From Sodiomyces alkalinus F11 (taxonomy: Eukaryota; Ascomycota; Sordariomycetes; Glomerellales; Plectosphaerellaceae): a DNA stretch of 64,000 nt. The stretch spans positions 5,822,385-5,886,384 of the forward strand of contig NW_021167079.1 of the NCBI RefSeq assembly GCF_003711515.1. The letters are read 5' to 3'. Numbering within the stretch: the stretch's first letter is position 1; each line of letters starts with the position of its first letter. Positions 1-10,448 of this stretch are shown here, in pieces. The translations under genes and the position numbers were made by a program. The notes under the pieces were generated by a model that saw nothing but the letters and a program-made list of their open reading frames with translations, did no database searches and was not told the origin of the DNA.

Positions 1-265
1 GCGCAGTAGTCGGTGAGGTGGGCGGCGCCGAGGTGGGCGAGGACGGAGGAGACGGTGACGATGGTGCCGCCTTCCTCGGCGCGGGTGATGGAGGGGAGGA
101 AGGCCTTGAGGGTGTAGAAGGCGCCGAGGAGGTTGGTGGAGATGGAGCGCTCGATGGAGGGGAGGTCGAGGTCGAGGAGGGGCTTGCCGTTTACGATGGC
201 GGCGTTGTTGATGAGGATTGTCGGCGGGCCGAGCTGTGAAGCAACGGTTAGCTGGCTAGTTTGGG

Positions 266-334
<69 letters not shown>

Positions 335-808
335 CACATCACGTTCAATTTGGGCGGCGACGCGGGCTACTTGGTCCTTATCGCTGACGTCGCACTTGTA
401 AAAGGTCACGCCGCGGGCCTCGCCGTTCTCCATGTCGCGGACGTCGAGCACAGCTACGGAGGCGCCGCGCATGCCGTAGACCTCGGCGATGAGGAGGCCC
501 AGGCCGCTAGAGCCGCCGGTGATGACGATGACTTCCTCGGAGAGGTCGACGTGGCGCGGAGGGCCGTAGGCGATGCGCTGGTTGATGATGCCGGCGACCC
601 AGGTCAGGGTCAGGAAGGCGGCCCAGGCGATGGAGAGCAGCATGGGTGGGGCGTCCCAGTGCATGGTCTGGGCGCGGAAACTGAGGGGAATGATCCAGGC
701 GACGAAGGGGTGGAAGAAGGATACGTTGAGGACCTTGAGGATGAGGTCGAGGGACATTGGTGCGAACCACGAGTCGCGGTCGCCTGGCGGTGGGCTGGAG
801 TAGTCCAT
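1..808 (-). CDS. Membrane-anchored short-chain dehydrogenase/reductase (partial, 3' end outside window)
   Basis: An NAD(P)-dependent SDR. The first in-frame ATG is at 808. Exon 1 is 808-338, the intron 234-337 (GTGCGT donor, CACAG acceptor), and exon 2 runs from 233 off the left edge, giving 234 visible residues. Two hydrophobic stretches (about residues 20-45 and 57-77) precede the Rossmann fold and suggest anchoring to a membrane such as the ER or lipid droplets. The cofactor motif TGGSSGLG is at 97-104, NNAA at 166-169, the helix Asn near 191, the catalytic Ser near 220 and the start of the YxxxK motif at Tyr 233, where the window ends. N-terminal anchors plus this motif set resemble the retinol dehydrogenase/17-beta-HSD11-like SDRs; the substrate cannot be read from the sequence. 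The intron is mostly a (CT)n tract on the coding strand. Confidence 0.88.
270..331. repeat. (GA)n microsatellite inside the SDR intron
   Basis: About 31 uninterrupted GA units on the plus strand, which is (CT)n on the coding strand, starting six bases inside the donor site. It fills most of the 104-nt intron and stands where a polypyrimidine tract would be. Confidence 0.95.
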
Positions 809-1891
809 TGTGGGGGGGAAGCAGAGAGAGAGCGAGAGAGAGGGAGAGGGAGAGGGAGAGGGAGAGGGAGAGGACGACAAGACGACAAGAGGTTGGCGCT
901 TCCACCGAGGTGTCTCTTCTGCGAGGTTGGAGAATGGGTGGTAGAGTTGTGATGCTTCGAGCTCTGCTCGGTACCAATTAAATACTTCGGAAAAGAATGA
1001 AAGTGAATATGAACACTAAGGGGATTAAAAAATTGCAAATGAAGCAAGGAAACAAAAATAAGAGACAGAGAGAGAGAGAGAAACAGTAAACCAGCTCTCG
1101 CCTGAAGACGAAGATGAACACGAGACGAGACGAGGAGAGAAGAGAAATATCAGTACACTGTAAGGTACCTTAAGGTAGAGAGCGAGATGGAGGGGGGGAC
1201 AAAGTATCCGTAGCTCAAACATTGGTCCGTACCAGTACATCTTTCGTGAAACAATGAAACGCAACTGGTTGACCCCCAGCGACCCCACTGCCTGAGCACA
1301 TGTTTGAACCCCTGCAGGTGCTCCTATGGTGGTTTTCTTCAGCGGTACCCCTGGCGTGGTCCCACCGCTTTTGGTTTCACAACGCTTCTGTGCCTGGTCC
1401 AGAACCCCCCAGAACCCCCATAGAACATAGACCCTACAACGTATGTACCTTAGAGACCTCCCTCCTTCAGTCCTAAACCTCTATCCAAACCACCGTGTCC
1501 TACGTCCGAGATGCGTACAATTGATTTCGGTACAGTCTATCGGTCTATCCACGCACCTGGTTACTCTTATTCTCTCACGAACCCGTCATAAGAGTGCCCA
1601 GAGCTCACTCAGCAAGACACGTGGTAATATGGTGCGAAGAAGGTCATTTTATACCATGGGTGCATGAGGATCATCAGCCATATACAGGTTATATGTGCGC
1701 AGACCATTGTTCCTCTTCCTATTGTCCCAAGGTGCCAACGCCGAGGAAATGCAGCGGATAAGTCTCAGGCCGAGAGAAAAGAAGAAGAGGGAGAGAATAA
1801 CAAGTGAATATGAACCCTGACCCGAACCCAAGATTGAACCTGAACGCCTTGACTGCCCTTCATGTCTCTCATTTTTTTTTTCGTCTTCTCT
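809..1891. other. Spacer: SDR promoter/leader and SOF1 3' flank
   Basis: No credible gene. A second GA-rich, GGGAGA-type purine tract lies at about 820-875, just upstream of the SDR ATG, with a shorter (GA)n at about 1064-1081. The palindromic word AAGGTACCTTAAGGTA occurs at 1162-1177. The remainder is unstructured, and the short ORFs here show no family features. Confidence 0.6.
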
Positions 1892-3537
1892 TCACTTTTG
1901 ACTCCCCAATATCATCTTCTCGCGCTCACTCCGCCTCTTCTCAAACTTCTTCCTCGAGTGTTTCCTCTCGTTCTCCTCCCTCCTCTTAATCGCCTTGAGC
2001 TCCTCCTTCTTAATCTCGCCGGCCTTCTTCACGACCTGGGGCACGTGCCTGTGCCTCTTGATGCGCCGCACCTCGGGCATGTGGCCGAACCTCTCCACCA
2101 GCGCGTCGTTGTACTCCAGCGCCTGGCGGTGGCGCGCCGTCTTGATCCCGGCCCGCTCCGACGCGTTCGTCCGCCACAGCCGCACGTTGCCGTCGTCCGA
2201 CCCGGAGAGCACGTACTTGGAGTCGGGGGTGAACATGGTGCTGAACACCCTCTGCATCCGCTTCGTGTGGTAGATGTCGCGCGAGTGGCCCTTGTCGCGG
2301 TTCCAGAGCCGGATCGTGCGGTCGTACGACCCGGACACGAGTTCTTCGCCTGTCGGGCTGAACTCGACCGACATGACCGCTGCCACGTGGTCTTTTAGAA
2401 TGTTCAGTGACCTGCCCAATTTTCTCATGTCGAAGATCTGCGGGGGGTGGGGAGAGAAGACGAGTTAGCTGATCTTTCTTTTAGAAGGAGGAATGGAAAA
2501 GAAAGAAAGAAAGAAAGAAAGAAGAAAAAAGAAGAAAAAAGAAGAGAAAAAAAAGGCCATACATAAATGTTGTGGTCTTCGCTGCCCACAGCAAAGTTAA
2601 ACGCCTCCATAGGATTCCACGAAATGGCGTTACAGGTAAAGCTCAACGTGGTCTTGGCCAACGGCATCGACGTCCTCAGATCGAACAGAATGATCGACCT
2701 ATCCAACCCGCACCCGGCCAAGACCGACGTCTCGACCTGGTTGAACGCCACAGCGTTGATGGTATCCACGGCGTGGGGCCAAGCCAGCACCTCGGGCGCC
2801 GCGTTGTGGCGCTCCAAGTCGTAGACGGCAATGGAGCTCGACGACGACGAGGCCGCGAACACGTTCTTGGAGCGGTGCGTCGACAGGCTGGTGAAGCCGC
2901 TGCTGCCGAGCCACGAGGAGAGCGGCGCCGCCTCGCTCGGCGTGTTGTAGGGGTCCCAGAGCTTGACCGTCTTGTCCGAGGCCGCGCTGAGGAGCCGCTG
3001 GTCCTTGGTCCAGCATACGCTCCGCACGATGTTCTCGTGCGCGCTCTTGGTCTGCCAGGTCTCGTCGCGCGTCGTGAGGTCGAATACCTTGATCGCTCCG
3101 TCGCCGCTGGCCGATGCGAATCTCTGTAGGCTGTTGGGGTCTTTCGCCATGCTGTAGACCTGTGTCGCTTCGTTAGACCTCTCTCTCTCTCTCTCTTTTG
3201 TTTTCCCTCTGCCTTCTTCATGGTTACTCACTCCGTCGATATGACCGGCACCCAACTGCGCCACAAAGGGCGCAGCGTGCATCCGCTCTAGCTTGACCGC
3301 ATTGAGGGCCTTGGTGTATCTTTCGCCATCGAATCGTCAGTTCCCCTGGCTCCAGTCCAGTTGGCTTCTTTTTCTTTTCTTTCTTTTCTTTTCTTTTCTT
3401 GAGATGACCAGCTTGACTCACTCTCTTGCGCGCTCAAATGGATGTGCTGCCGAATCTAGATTGCGAGGCAACTTGACCACATCTGTCCCTGCTGGTTGAT
3501 ATTCCTCGACCGATCGGCTCAGAGCTTTGATTTTCAT
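1892..3537 (-). CDS. SOF1: Sof1/DCAF13 WD40 protein of the small-subunit processome
   Basis: A nucleolar U3 snoRNP-associated WD40 protein needed for 18S rRNA processing. Four exons: 3537-3422, 3319-3232, 3159-2563 and 2437-1892 (introns of 102, 72 and 125 nt, all GT-AG). They join in frame to 448 residues, the usual length of Sof1/DCAF13. The N terminus begins MKIKALSRS and is followed by WD blades containing KVFDL, KLWDP, YDLE, LFDLR, RLWNRD and RLWRTN. The last 90 residues form the family-specific basic Sof1 tail, rich in KK, EER and RR, after the GHMPEVRRI segment. The ATG at 3537 is the first in frame. The gene is divergent from RPN6. The introns carry CT- or TTTTC-rich low-complexity tracts. 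Confidence 0.95.
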
Positions 3538-4163
3538 GGTGAAAGCTCAACCTCAAGATGGCATGCTTCTTCAAGTGTCGGTATGTGGTGTGAAGCGTTT
3601 TGTAACTATGCGTGCGTGGTCATGCGTGGTGTCATGGGTGCGAAAGTAATTTTTCTTTTGTTTCTTTTTGTTTCGATTTGATCGTCGGGTCTTTTGCTCG
3701 TTCTTTGGCGAGCATCCCAAGTCCCAAGTCCCCCTTCCAAACTTTCTCGATTGTTCTCCAAAAATTTCGAGCTGCCATGGTGGGGGGAGCACGGGGTCCC
3801 TCTCGGAGAATTATAACCAATTATGTTTGTGTATGGATCAAAGTCGGGCCGCAACTTATGGGACTCTGCTGAGATAATCACCAGTGCAGTGTGTACGTTG
3901 TAGGCTCCAGCAGCGGCATACGCACTTTCGTACTCTACCTTGGAGCTCTCTCTTTCGACCTTTCGACCTTTCGACCTTTCGACCTTTCGACCTTGAAGCT
4001 TCCTACTCCCCCCAATCGACGCACTCTCTACTATATCCGCATAACCAAACCGCCATCCTTCCCCGCGACTTCCTTCCAAACACCACCTCATTTTCGACGG
4101 CCTATTCACTTTAAGAATCCGGCAACGTACAGATCCGCAGCGGCATCGTCGACATCCGCATCC
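3538..4163. promoter_or_regulatory. Divergent SOF1/RPN6 promoter region
   Basis: 626 bp between the two start codons, so both genes must be driven from here. A CCAAT box sits at 3817-3821. Close to RPN6 there is a perfect tandem array with period 8 (see next entry). No coding signal was found. Shared regulation of ribosome assembly and proteasome genes is inference. Confidence 0.6.
3953..3994 (+). repeat. Five tandem copies of CTTTCGAC in the RPN6 leader
   Basis: An 8-bp unit, CTTTCGAC, is repeated five times head to tail about 170-210 nt upstream of the RPN6 ATG. It lies in the probable 5' UTR or core promoter. I do not recognise it as a known fungal transcription-factor site. Confidence 0.85.
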
Positions 4164-5597
4164 ATGGCTCAGGGCGATTCGCAAAGGGTCCAGGAAGCCA
4201 AGAAGCTGGCCAAATCGGACCCGCGACAGGCTGAGGCTCTGTACAAGGAGATTCTCTCCAAGCCTCCATCTACAACATCCGATTCTGCTCTTAAGGAATA
4301 TGAAACGGCCTTGATTGGGCTGGGAGAGTTGTATCGGGATGAGAAGTAAGGCTCCTCCGCCTTCCTATAGGGTAAAACGGTAAAACGGACATGTGTGACT
4401 GTGACTGACCACTTTTCTTCTTCGTCCTCAGGAACACGCAACAGCTTGTCGACTTGGTGACAAGAAGCAGGACGGTCTTGTCATCCTTTGCCAAGGCGAA
4501 GACGGCGAAACTTGGTACGGATGGACACCCCTGGACACCCTCCCGTGGGTTTTTTTGCTTTGCGACATTGCTGACCCTACCGATGAATAGTTCGCCAGCT
4601 TCTCGACCTCTTTGAAGCCATTCCCCATTCCACCGACATCCAGATCGCCGTGACAAAGTCCTGTATCGAATGGGCGACTTCGGAACGCCGAAGCTTCATG
4701 CGCCAGAACCTCGAGACCCGCCTGGTCACGCTGCTCATGGCCAAGCAGTCCTACTACGAAGCCCTCACCCTGATCAACGGCCTGCTCCGCGAGCTGAAGC
4801 GCCTCGACGACAAGCTCGTCCTCGTCGAGGTCCAGCTCCTCGAGTCGCGCGTCTACCACGCCCTCGGGAACATCCCCAAGGCCCGCGCCGCCCTCACCAG
4901 CGCCCGCACCTCGGCCGCCTCCGTCTACACCCCGCCCCTGCTGCAGGCCCACCTCGACATGCAGAGCGGCATGCTGCACGCCGAGGACAAGGACTTCAAC
5001 ACCGCCTTCTCCTACTTCATCGAGGCCCTCGACGGCTACCACTCCCAGGACGAGCCCGCCAAGGCCACCGCCGCCCTCCAGTACATGCTCCTCTGCAAGG
5101 TCATGCTCAACCTCGCCGACGACGTCAACAACCTCCTCTCGTCCAAGCAGGCCCAGAAGTACGCCGGCCAGAACCTCGAGGCCATGAAGGCCATCGGTCG
5201 CGCCCACGCCAACCGCTCCCTCGAGGAGTACGAGCAGGCCCTGTCCTCCTACCGCTACGAGCTCGGCTCCGACGCCTTCATCCGGAACCACCTCCGCCGC
5301 CTCTACGACGCCATGCTCGAGCAGAACCTCATCAAGGTCATCGAGCCCTTCTCCCGCGTCGAGATTGGCCACATCGCCAAGATGGTCAGCCTCGACACCC
5401 AGCAGGTCGAGCGCAAGCTCTCCCAGATGATCCTCGACAAGGTCATCACCGGCGTCCTCGACCAGGGCGCCGGCTGTCTCATCATCTTCGACGAGGCCCA
5501 ACGCGACGACGCTTACGACCACGCCCTGGCCACTATTGAGAAGCTGAGCAATGTCGTCGATGTGCTATACACGAACCAGGCCTCGCAGTTGGAGTGA
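4164..5597 (+). CDS. RPN6: 26S proteasome lid subunit Rpn6 (PSMD11)
   Basis: A PCI-domain subunit of the 19S lid that clamps lid, base and 20S core together. Exons 4164-4345, 4432-4514 and 4591-5597 (introns 86 and 76 nt) give 423 residues, typical for Rpn6. The N-terminal two thirds is a TPR-like solenoid (blocks QLLDLFEAIP, LLESRVYHALGN, DMQSGMLHAEDKD). The C-terminal PCI/winged helix contains FSRVEIGHIAKM and LDTQQVERKLSQMILDK, followed by GVLDQGAGCLI and the final helix LSNVVDVLYTNQA. These blocks distinguish Rpn6 from other PCI proteins such as CSN2 and CSN4. The first in-frame ATG is 4164. It is convergent with the AT-hook gene. Confidence 0.97.
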
Positions 5598-6089
5598 TTT
5601 GTTAACAAGTTGAAAAGGGGACAAGGGAAGGGGAAACGGGAAACGGGAAAGGGGGTATTGGTAGTCGCAAGCTTTGCACTGTAACAATATCAGGCACATG
5701 CACATGCACATGCACTGCATTTCTTCCGCCTCGGTAACACGTCGTTGCGACCATGCCACTGGTGATCTACACACCCCGTGAGGCCTTTCCCACTCTCTGC
5801 ACCAAAAACAAATCAGGGCTTTCTCGCCCGACATATTCATTATGGGTCGTCATAATCGTGATAAAACCTCCCTAAAACGCCATGGCCGCCTTTCCGACCT
5901 TGATCCAACACACCGGGCGATTGGTAACCTGGTGATACAATGGCAGCAATCCGCCGTGGCTGGCATGCTGTAACTCCTGACCATGCAGAGAAATCCAATC
6001 CTCCATCCCCAATGCTGGCCCGGTATAGAATCATCGTAGAGAGGAACAGAAATAAATAAATAAAAAAGAAACCCATGGCATGTAAAAGT
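5598..6089. other. Spacer between the convergent RPN6 and AT-hook genes
   Basis: 492 bp shared as 3' flank by both genes. It holds short tandem words: GGGAAAC-type repeats near 5630-5655 and ACATGC repeats near 5696-5717. No gene is seen. Confidence 0.6.
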
Positions 6090-9000
6090 TCAACGCCGAC
6101 GCCGATGGGCATATGGAACCTTGGGCTGCCGCCCCTCCTTCCGCAGTCCCTCGGCGACAATGACGCCAAAAAGCCTCCGAGCCAGCGTGAGCTCGTCCCA
6201 CACCCCACCCACATCGACCTTGAACGCGTCGATGATGCTCAGGTGCCACGGGTTGAGCACCAACTTTTCGCCGTGCGAGCTGATGGTCTGCCCCACCAGC
6301 CAGCGCGACTCGGACTCGAAGTCGGCCGGGAAATCGAACCGGAACGGTCCCTTGCGCCGCTCCTGGACCAGCTCGTCCATGCGGATCCAGTGGTCCCTCG
6401 TCCAGACCACCTTGGAAAGCCGAAGCCTCTGCCCCCTCTGGGTCGACTGGGCTGGGGCGGGGGCGGGTACCTCCTCAGCACCATCCTCTTCCTCGCTCCT
6501 TTCTTCTTCTTCTTCTTCTTCTTCTTCTTCTTCTTCTTCCGCGTAGTCGGAGACATCGGTCATCTCCACGTCCTCGTCCTCGTTTCTCGGCGGCGCGAAT
6601 GAAACCACCACGGGCGGCCCTTGCCCTTGCCCTTGCCCTTGACCTTGACCCGCCGATTCCCGCAGTCGTCTTTCAATCCCAGCCTGGCGAGCAGCAGCCG
6701 CCGCGGCAGCTTGCTTCTCCTGCCGCACCCGCGCCTGTTCAACGGGCGAAAGAGCCTCCTTGTCGAAAACGACAACCCGCCCTGGCGTGCGCGGCTTGAG
6801 GGGCGAGCGCAGGCATGACTTGGTGGGCGAGGCGTTCCTCTCGGGTAGAGGGCGCACGATCCGCGTCGGGGTGTCGGGGGATGAGGACTCCTCTACCGCC
6901 GAACTCTGCTGCTGCCACTTTCGGATGTCCTCGCGGGACATGAGTCTGCTGCCGCCGTTGCGAACTGGGTCCCGCGCCGGGGCGGCCGGGGAGTCGCGCC
7001 GGGCCTCCGGGAACATGGTAGTCGTCTGCAGGACGTGCGGGCGCTTCGCAGAGGGCCGGTCTTCCTTCTCGTGCTCTTGTTCTTGTACCGCCATGCTCTC
7101 TCTCTTCCTCTTTAGCACGGCCTGTGCGTTTTCCATGCCGGGCAAGAGGGCGGGGGACGAGAAGAAAGCAGATAAATCGAACCGTCTCGACGTTTGACCA
7201 TTATCCTGGGCGTTGACGAGAGGAGTTTGTCTGGTTTTGTTTTGTGATAGAATGGAATAACCCCCAAACGTGCTATCCTTCGCATTTGAGCGGGCCGTGG
7301 CGGGCGTCGGAGCAGGTTTGCCTTGTTGTTGATTTTTCCAGGGAGTGGGAATACTCAGACGATTCAGGAGACCAGGCCTCCCTGGCTTCTTCTGGTCCAT
7401 GCTACTGCTAGACTGGCTAGACGAAGCCCGAACAGAGTGTGGCCGTGGCTTATGCACGGTCCGGTGTTTACCGAAAGGTTGCTGTCGGAGACGCCCATGG
7501 TTGGTCTCCCTACGAGCCTCCACGCCCCAGATATCTTCCTCCTCATCTGTTACATGACCCCCTTGTTGGGACGTCGTTGTTTGCATGGCCGGAGCAGGCA
7601 CAGGCACAGGCACAGGCACGGGCACGGGCACGGGCTTTGCGTTGGTGCTCGCCCTGAAAGGGCTTCCGAGCGATTGCTGTCGGGAGGGAGGAGACGACGC
7701 GTCGGATGTCACGCTCTGAAGAGCCCGTCCAGCTCTGACGATGGGCGAAAGAGATGGCCGAGAGCCAGACTCGGTAGACCGAGGAACCAACAACTGAGAG
7801 CCCACCTGGTTCGATTCCGACATGGGTTTCTCTTCGACCGGAGGTTCTGCATGACGATCTTGAGCCGGCGTCTCAATGGCCCTTTCAGCTTCAGTCGCAT
7901 CTGAGTGTAGTGGCAACCCGGTGGCCGCTCGCTCCAGCACCTTTTCTGGAACCGAGGGAAACGAATTGTCGTAGGCAGCAGCCTCTTCCGACAGCGTGGG
8001 CGACCTTTGCGCCAGTCTGTCGGGCGACTCGTGCTCTCCGCCATGCCGCGACGAAATATCGGGTAAGCATGGTGAGGTGGGAACTGCTCTCTCTAGCACC
8101 TCGCCTGGAATGGTGGAAAAGGAATCATCCGCGTATGTGGCAGCTTCCTCGGACAGAGTGGGTGAGCGATGAGCTGTCTCCGGATGTGAGCCGGGAGTAG
8201 GAGCAGGCTTGGCGTCCTGTTGAGGGTGTGCATGTTGATGTCCACGGTCATTTTCATGCTCATGCTCGTGTTCATGTTCATGTTCATGTTCAGGTTCGGG
8301 TTCGGGTTCGGGTTCAGCTCCCCTCGGGGATTCATAACCTGGGGCCATGCGCGTCAATATGTCCTCGGGTACGCTGGACCAAGAATCGTCGGATCTCACA
8401 CCGACATCGGCGTCGGAGCTGGGGTGCAATGGCGAGTTTACCGCGGCGCTCATTTGGGCCTGAAGTGCTTTGGATTTAAATAGTCGCTGGCTCAGAGGAA
8501 TGTCCTTCTTGGACCGCGGTGTAAGTCGGTTCGGGAGGGGAGAGCTGCTCTTCGCCGTCATGTCGTCAACGGGCAACGGCGCGGAGGAGGGAGGGAGTTC
8601 CGGAAGTTTGATAGGCGACTCGTCTACAGTCTCATGAAGGCTATTCTGCCGTGAGGGTCCCTCGACGCTGTTTCGGAACGGACTCTGGAATCCACCTTCG
8701 TCATCTTCCACGGGGCTCAAAATAGCGTCGTCTTCTCCATCATCTCGGATGGAGTTATCAGGGCTTCCGGAGCTCTCGGTGCTTGCGGAAACGTCTTCGG
8801 GGGAGTCGTGCGCAGTGGCGCCGGCGCCGGCGCCAGCTCCAGCCCCGTCGCGATTGGTAGTGGAGCTTTCGGCGTCCGCCTCAACTTGAGAATTGTTTCC
8901 GTTTAATGACTGTCGGAGTTCCTCCAAGGTTCGGTTGATGATGAGGCTCGTCGCTTCACCAAAGTCATGGGTTTCCAGGGGCTGGAAGCTCGCATTTCCA

Positions 9001-10448
9001 CGCAGAGAGGGAATAGAATGGGCGAAGATCATGCTGAAGTCTTCGCCTTGGGCAACGGTGTCGTCAGTGGGAAGCCCTTCCGAGGCACGTTCAATGGTAT
9101 CGCTGACAAGAGCATCCTCTGTTTCCGAGCGAGGCTCGCCGAGTGCCTCTGCCTCTGCCTCTGCCTCTGCCTCTGCTTCAGCTTCGTCTTCGTCTTCGTC
9201 TTCGTCTTCGTCTTCATCTTCAGCTCCAGGGCGGGGTTCGGAATGTTCGTCATCGGCGGCGGCTGAGGGCCCCCCTTCGTCGGACAATGCTAGCCAGAGG
9301 TCTGGCTCAGATGCGGTATGGTTTTGAGATAGTTCCCGAGTGAACTCATGGGAAGGCCCTCCCGCCGTATATCTGGCCTCTTGAGCCGCTTCCCGAGAAA
9401 CACGGCCATCCATCTCGTCATTCTGTGACGGTTCCTGTTCCCTTTCCTGCTCCGTTTCCACAGGTAACGGAGGAAGCAAATCTTCGTATTCGATTCTTGG
9501 TTCCACTGCGGTATGCATCTCATGTTCGTCCTTGGCAGCAACAACAACATGATCGGTATGGTTGGTGTTCTCGTTCGGTGTGGTCTGGCGGAGGCTTGTC
9601 TCGGGGGTACCGTTCGTCTCGATAAGTTCGTTGAAGTCTTCGGGGACCAAAGCCAGCCGGCGGGCACGACCGCGGGCCCGTTTGGTAGCCTGGGCGGAGG
9701 AGGGCGTCTCATCCTCGGCCGCCGAATCCGCTTTGCGTTTACGGGTCTGCTTCGTGGAGGCAGTCGCAGTCGCAGTCGCAGTCGCAGTCGATTGGGGTGG
9801 GGATAGATTGTTTGAGTTGAATATTTGCTCGTCTTGAGGCATCGTTGCCTTGGTGCTTTGTCGACGCGGGGGTGTCTCTGTCTTCTTCGGGGTGGGCGCG
9901 GACCTCTCGTCTGATCCAGTGGCCTTGACGTTCTTGGCTCGATCAGGTGTCCGTTTCGCCGGAGAGCCGTCGGTCTTACTCTTGCGTCGGCCGGGGGTCT
10001 GCTTCATGGGACTCGCGTCCTTCCTGGGGCGACCGCGGCGCTTCGGGGTGATGGCACCTTGGGCATCCCCGTCGCGAAGGGGAACGCTGGTGGTTGACGC
10101 GACGGTAGTGGAGCCGCCACTCTTGCGCGCGTTCAAGTCGAAGTCGTAGGTCGGTGGCTGGAAGAGTTTACGTGCTATGTTTTCCCCTCCGCTGGCCATG
10201 ACCTCCTCGCCTCCTTCGGCCTCGACGGTGACATAGAGGCGCTGCGGCGTACGGGAATCGCCAATCTGAAGCGAGAAGCTCTGCTTCCGAGGAGAGCTGC
10301 TCCGGCCGAGGGACATGAACCTCTGGGAACGCTGGCTGCGAGTGACGCGACGGGAGGAGGGTAGAAGGGCCGAGTCGCGTGAGGCATTGAGGGGATCGGG
10401 GGAGGATAGAACCTCATCGGTGAGGCTGCTGTTGCTTGGAGTCGCCAT
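6090..10448 (-). CDS. Large AT-hook protein with an unassigned conserved-looking C-terminal block
   Basis: A single-exon ORF of 1452 residues from the first ATG at 10448. The N-terminal part is basic and has a clear AT-hook core, RRGRPRK, followed by several SPxK/TPxR-like clusters, so nuclear minor-groove DNA binding is likely. The middle is disordered and acidic, with dipeptide runs encoded by hexanucleotide repeats: (DE)n then (AE)n near plus-strand 9140-9220, (EP)n/(EH)n near 8250-8320, (VP)n near 7600-7630, (GQ)n near 6625-6650 and a Glu run near 6500-6540. Recurrent blocks SPTLSEEAA...VPEKVLERA suggest an internal repeat of about 60 residues. The last 110 residues are ordered and tryptophan-rich (VVWTRDHW, FDFPADFES, LVLNPWHLS, VGGVWDEL). 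I cannot assign that block to a named family. Confidence 0.82.
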   Translation of the reverse strand: MATPSNSSLTDEVLSSPDPLNASRDSALLPSSRRVTRSQRSQRFMSLGRSSSPRKQSFSLQIGDSRTPQRLYVTVEAEGGEEVMASGGENIARKLFQPPTYDFDLNARKSGGSTTVASTTSVPLRDGDAQGAITPKRRGRPRKDASPMKQTPGRRKSKTDGSPAKRTPDRAKNVKATGSDERSAPTPKKTETPPRRQSTKATMPQDEQIFNSNNLSPPQSTATATATATASTKQTRKRKADSAAEDETPSSAQATKRARGRARRLALVPEDFNELIETNGTPETSLRQTTPNENTNHTDHVVVAAKDEHEMHTAVEPRIEYEDLLPPLPVETEQEREQEPSQNDEMDGRVSREAAQEARYTAGGPSHEFTRELSQNHTASEPDLWLALSDEGGPSAAADDEHSEPRPGAEDEDEDEDEDEDEAEAEAEAEAEAEALGEPRSETEDALVSDTIERASEGLPTDDTVAQGEDFSMIFAHSIPSLRGNASFQPLETHDFGEATSLIINRTLEELRQSLNGNNSQVEADAESSTTNRDGAGAGAGAGATAHDSPEDVSASTESSGSPDNSIRDDGEDDAILSPVEDDEGGFQSPFRNSVEGPSRQNSLHETVDESPIKLPELPPSSAPLPVDDMTAKSSSPLPNRLTPRSKKDIPLSQRLFKSKALQAQMSAAVNSPLHPSSDADVGVRSDDSWSSVPEDILTRMAPGYESPRGAEPEPEPEPEHEHEHEHEHEHENDRGHQHAHPQQDAKPAPTPGSHPETAHRSPTLSEEAATYADDSFSTIPGEVLERAVPTSPCLPDISSRHGGEHESPDRLAQRSPTLSEEAAAYDNSFPSVPEKVLERAATGLPLHSDATEAERAIETPAQDRHAEPPVEEKPMSESNQVGSQLLVPRSTESGSRPSLSPIVRAGRALQSVTSDASSPPSRQQSLGSPFRASTNAKPVPVPVPVPVPVPAPAMQTTTSQQGGHVTDEEEDIWGVEARRETNHGRLRQQPFGKHRTVHKPRPHSVRASSSQSSSSMDQKKPGRPGLLNRLSIPTPWKNQQQGKPAPTPATARSNAKDSTFGGYSILSQNKTRQTPLVNAQDNGQTSRRFDLSAFFSSPALLPGMENAQAVLKRKRESMAVQEQEHEKEDRPSAKRPHVLQTTTMFPEARRDSPAAPARDPVRNGGSRLMSREDIRKWQQQSSAVEESSSPDTPTRIVRPLPERNASPTKSCLRSPLKPRTPGRVVVFDKEALSPVEQARVRQEKQAAAAAAARQAGIERRLRESAGQGQGQGQGQGPPVVVSFAPPRNEDEDVEMTDVSDYAEEEEEEEEEEEEERSEEEDGAEEVPAPAPAQSTQRGQRLRLSKVVWTRDHWIRMDELVQERRKGPFRFDFPADFESESRWLVGQTISSHGEKLVLNPWHLSIIDAFKVDVGGVWDELTLARRLFGVIVAEGLRKEGRQPKVPYAHRRRR

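Noticed and set aside
4428..5522. 364-residue ORF antisense to RPN6
   Set aside because: Composition (Leu/Val/Glu/Gly/Asp) is that of the reverse of GC-rich coding sequence; RPN6 explains the region.
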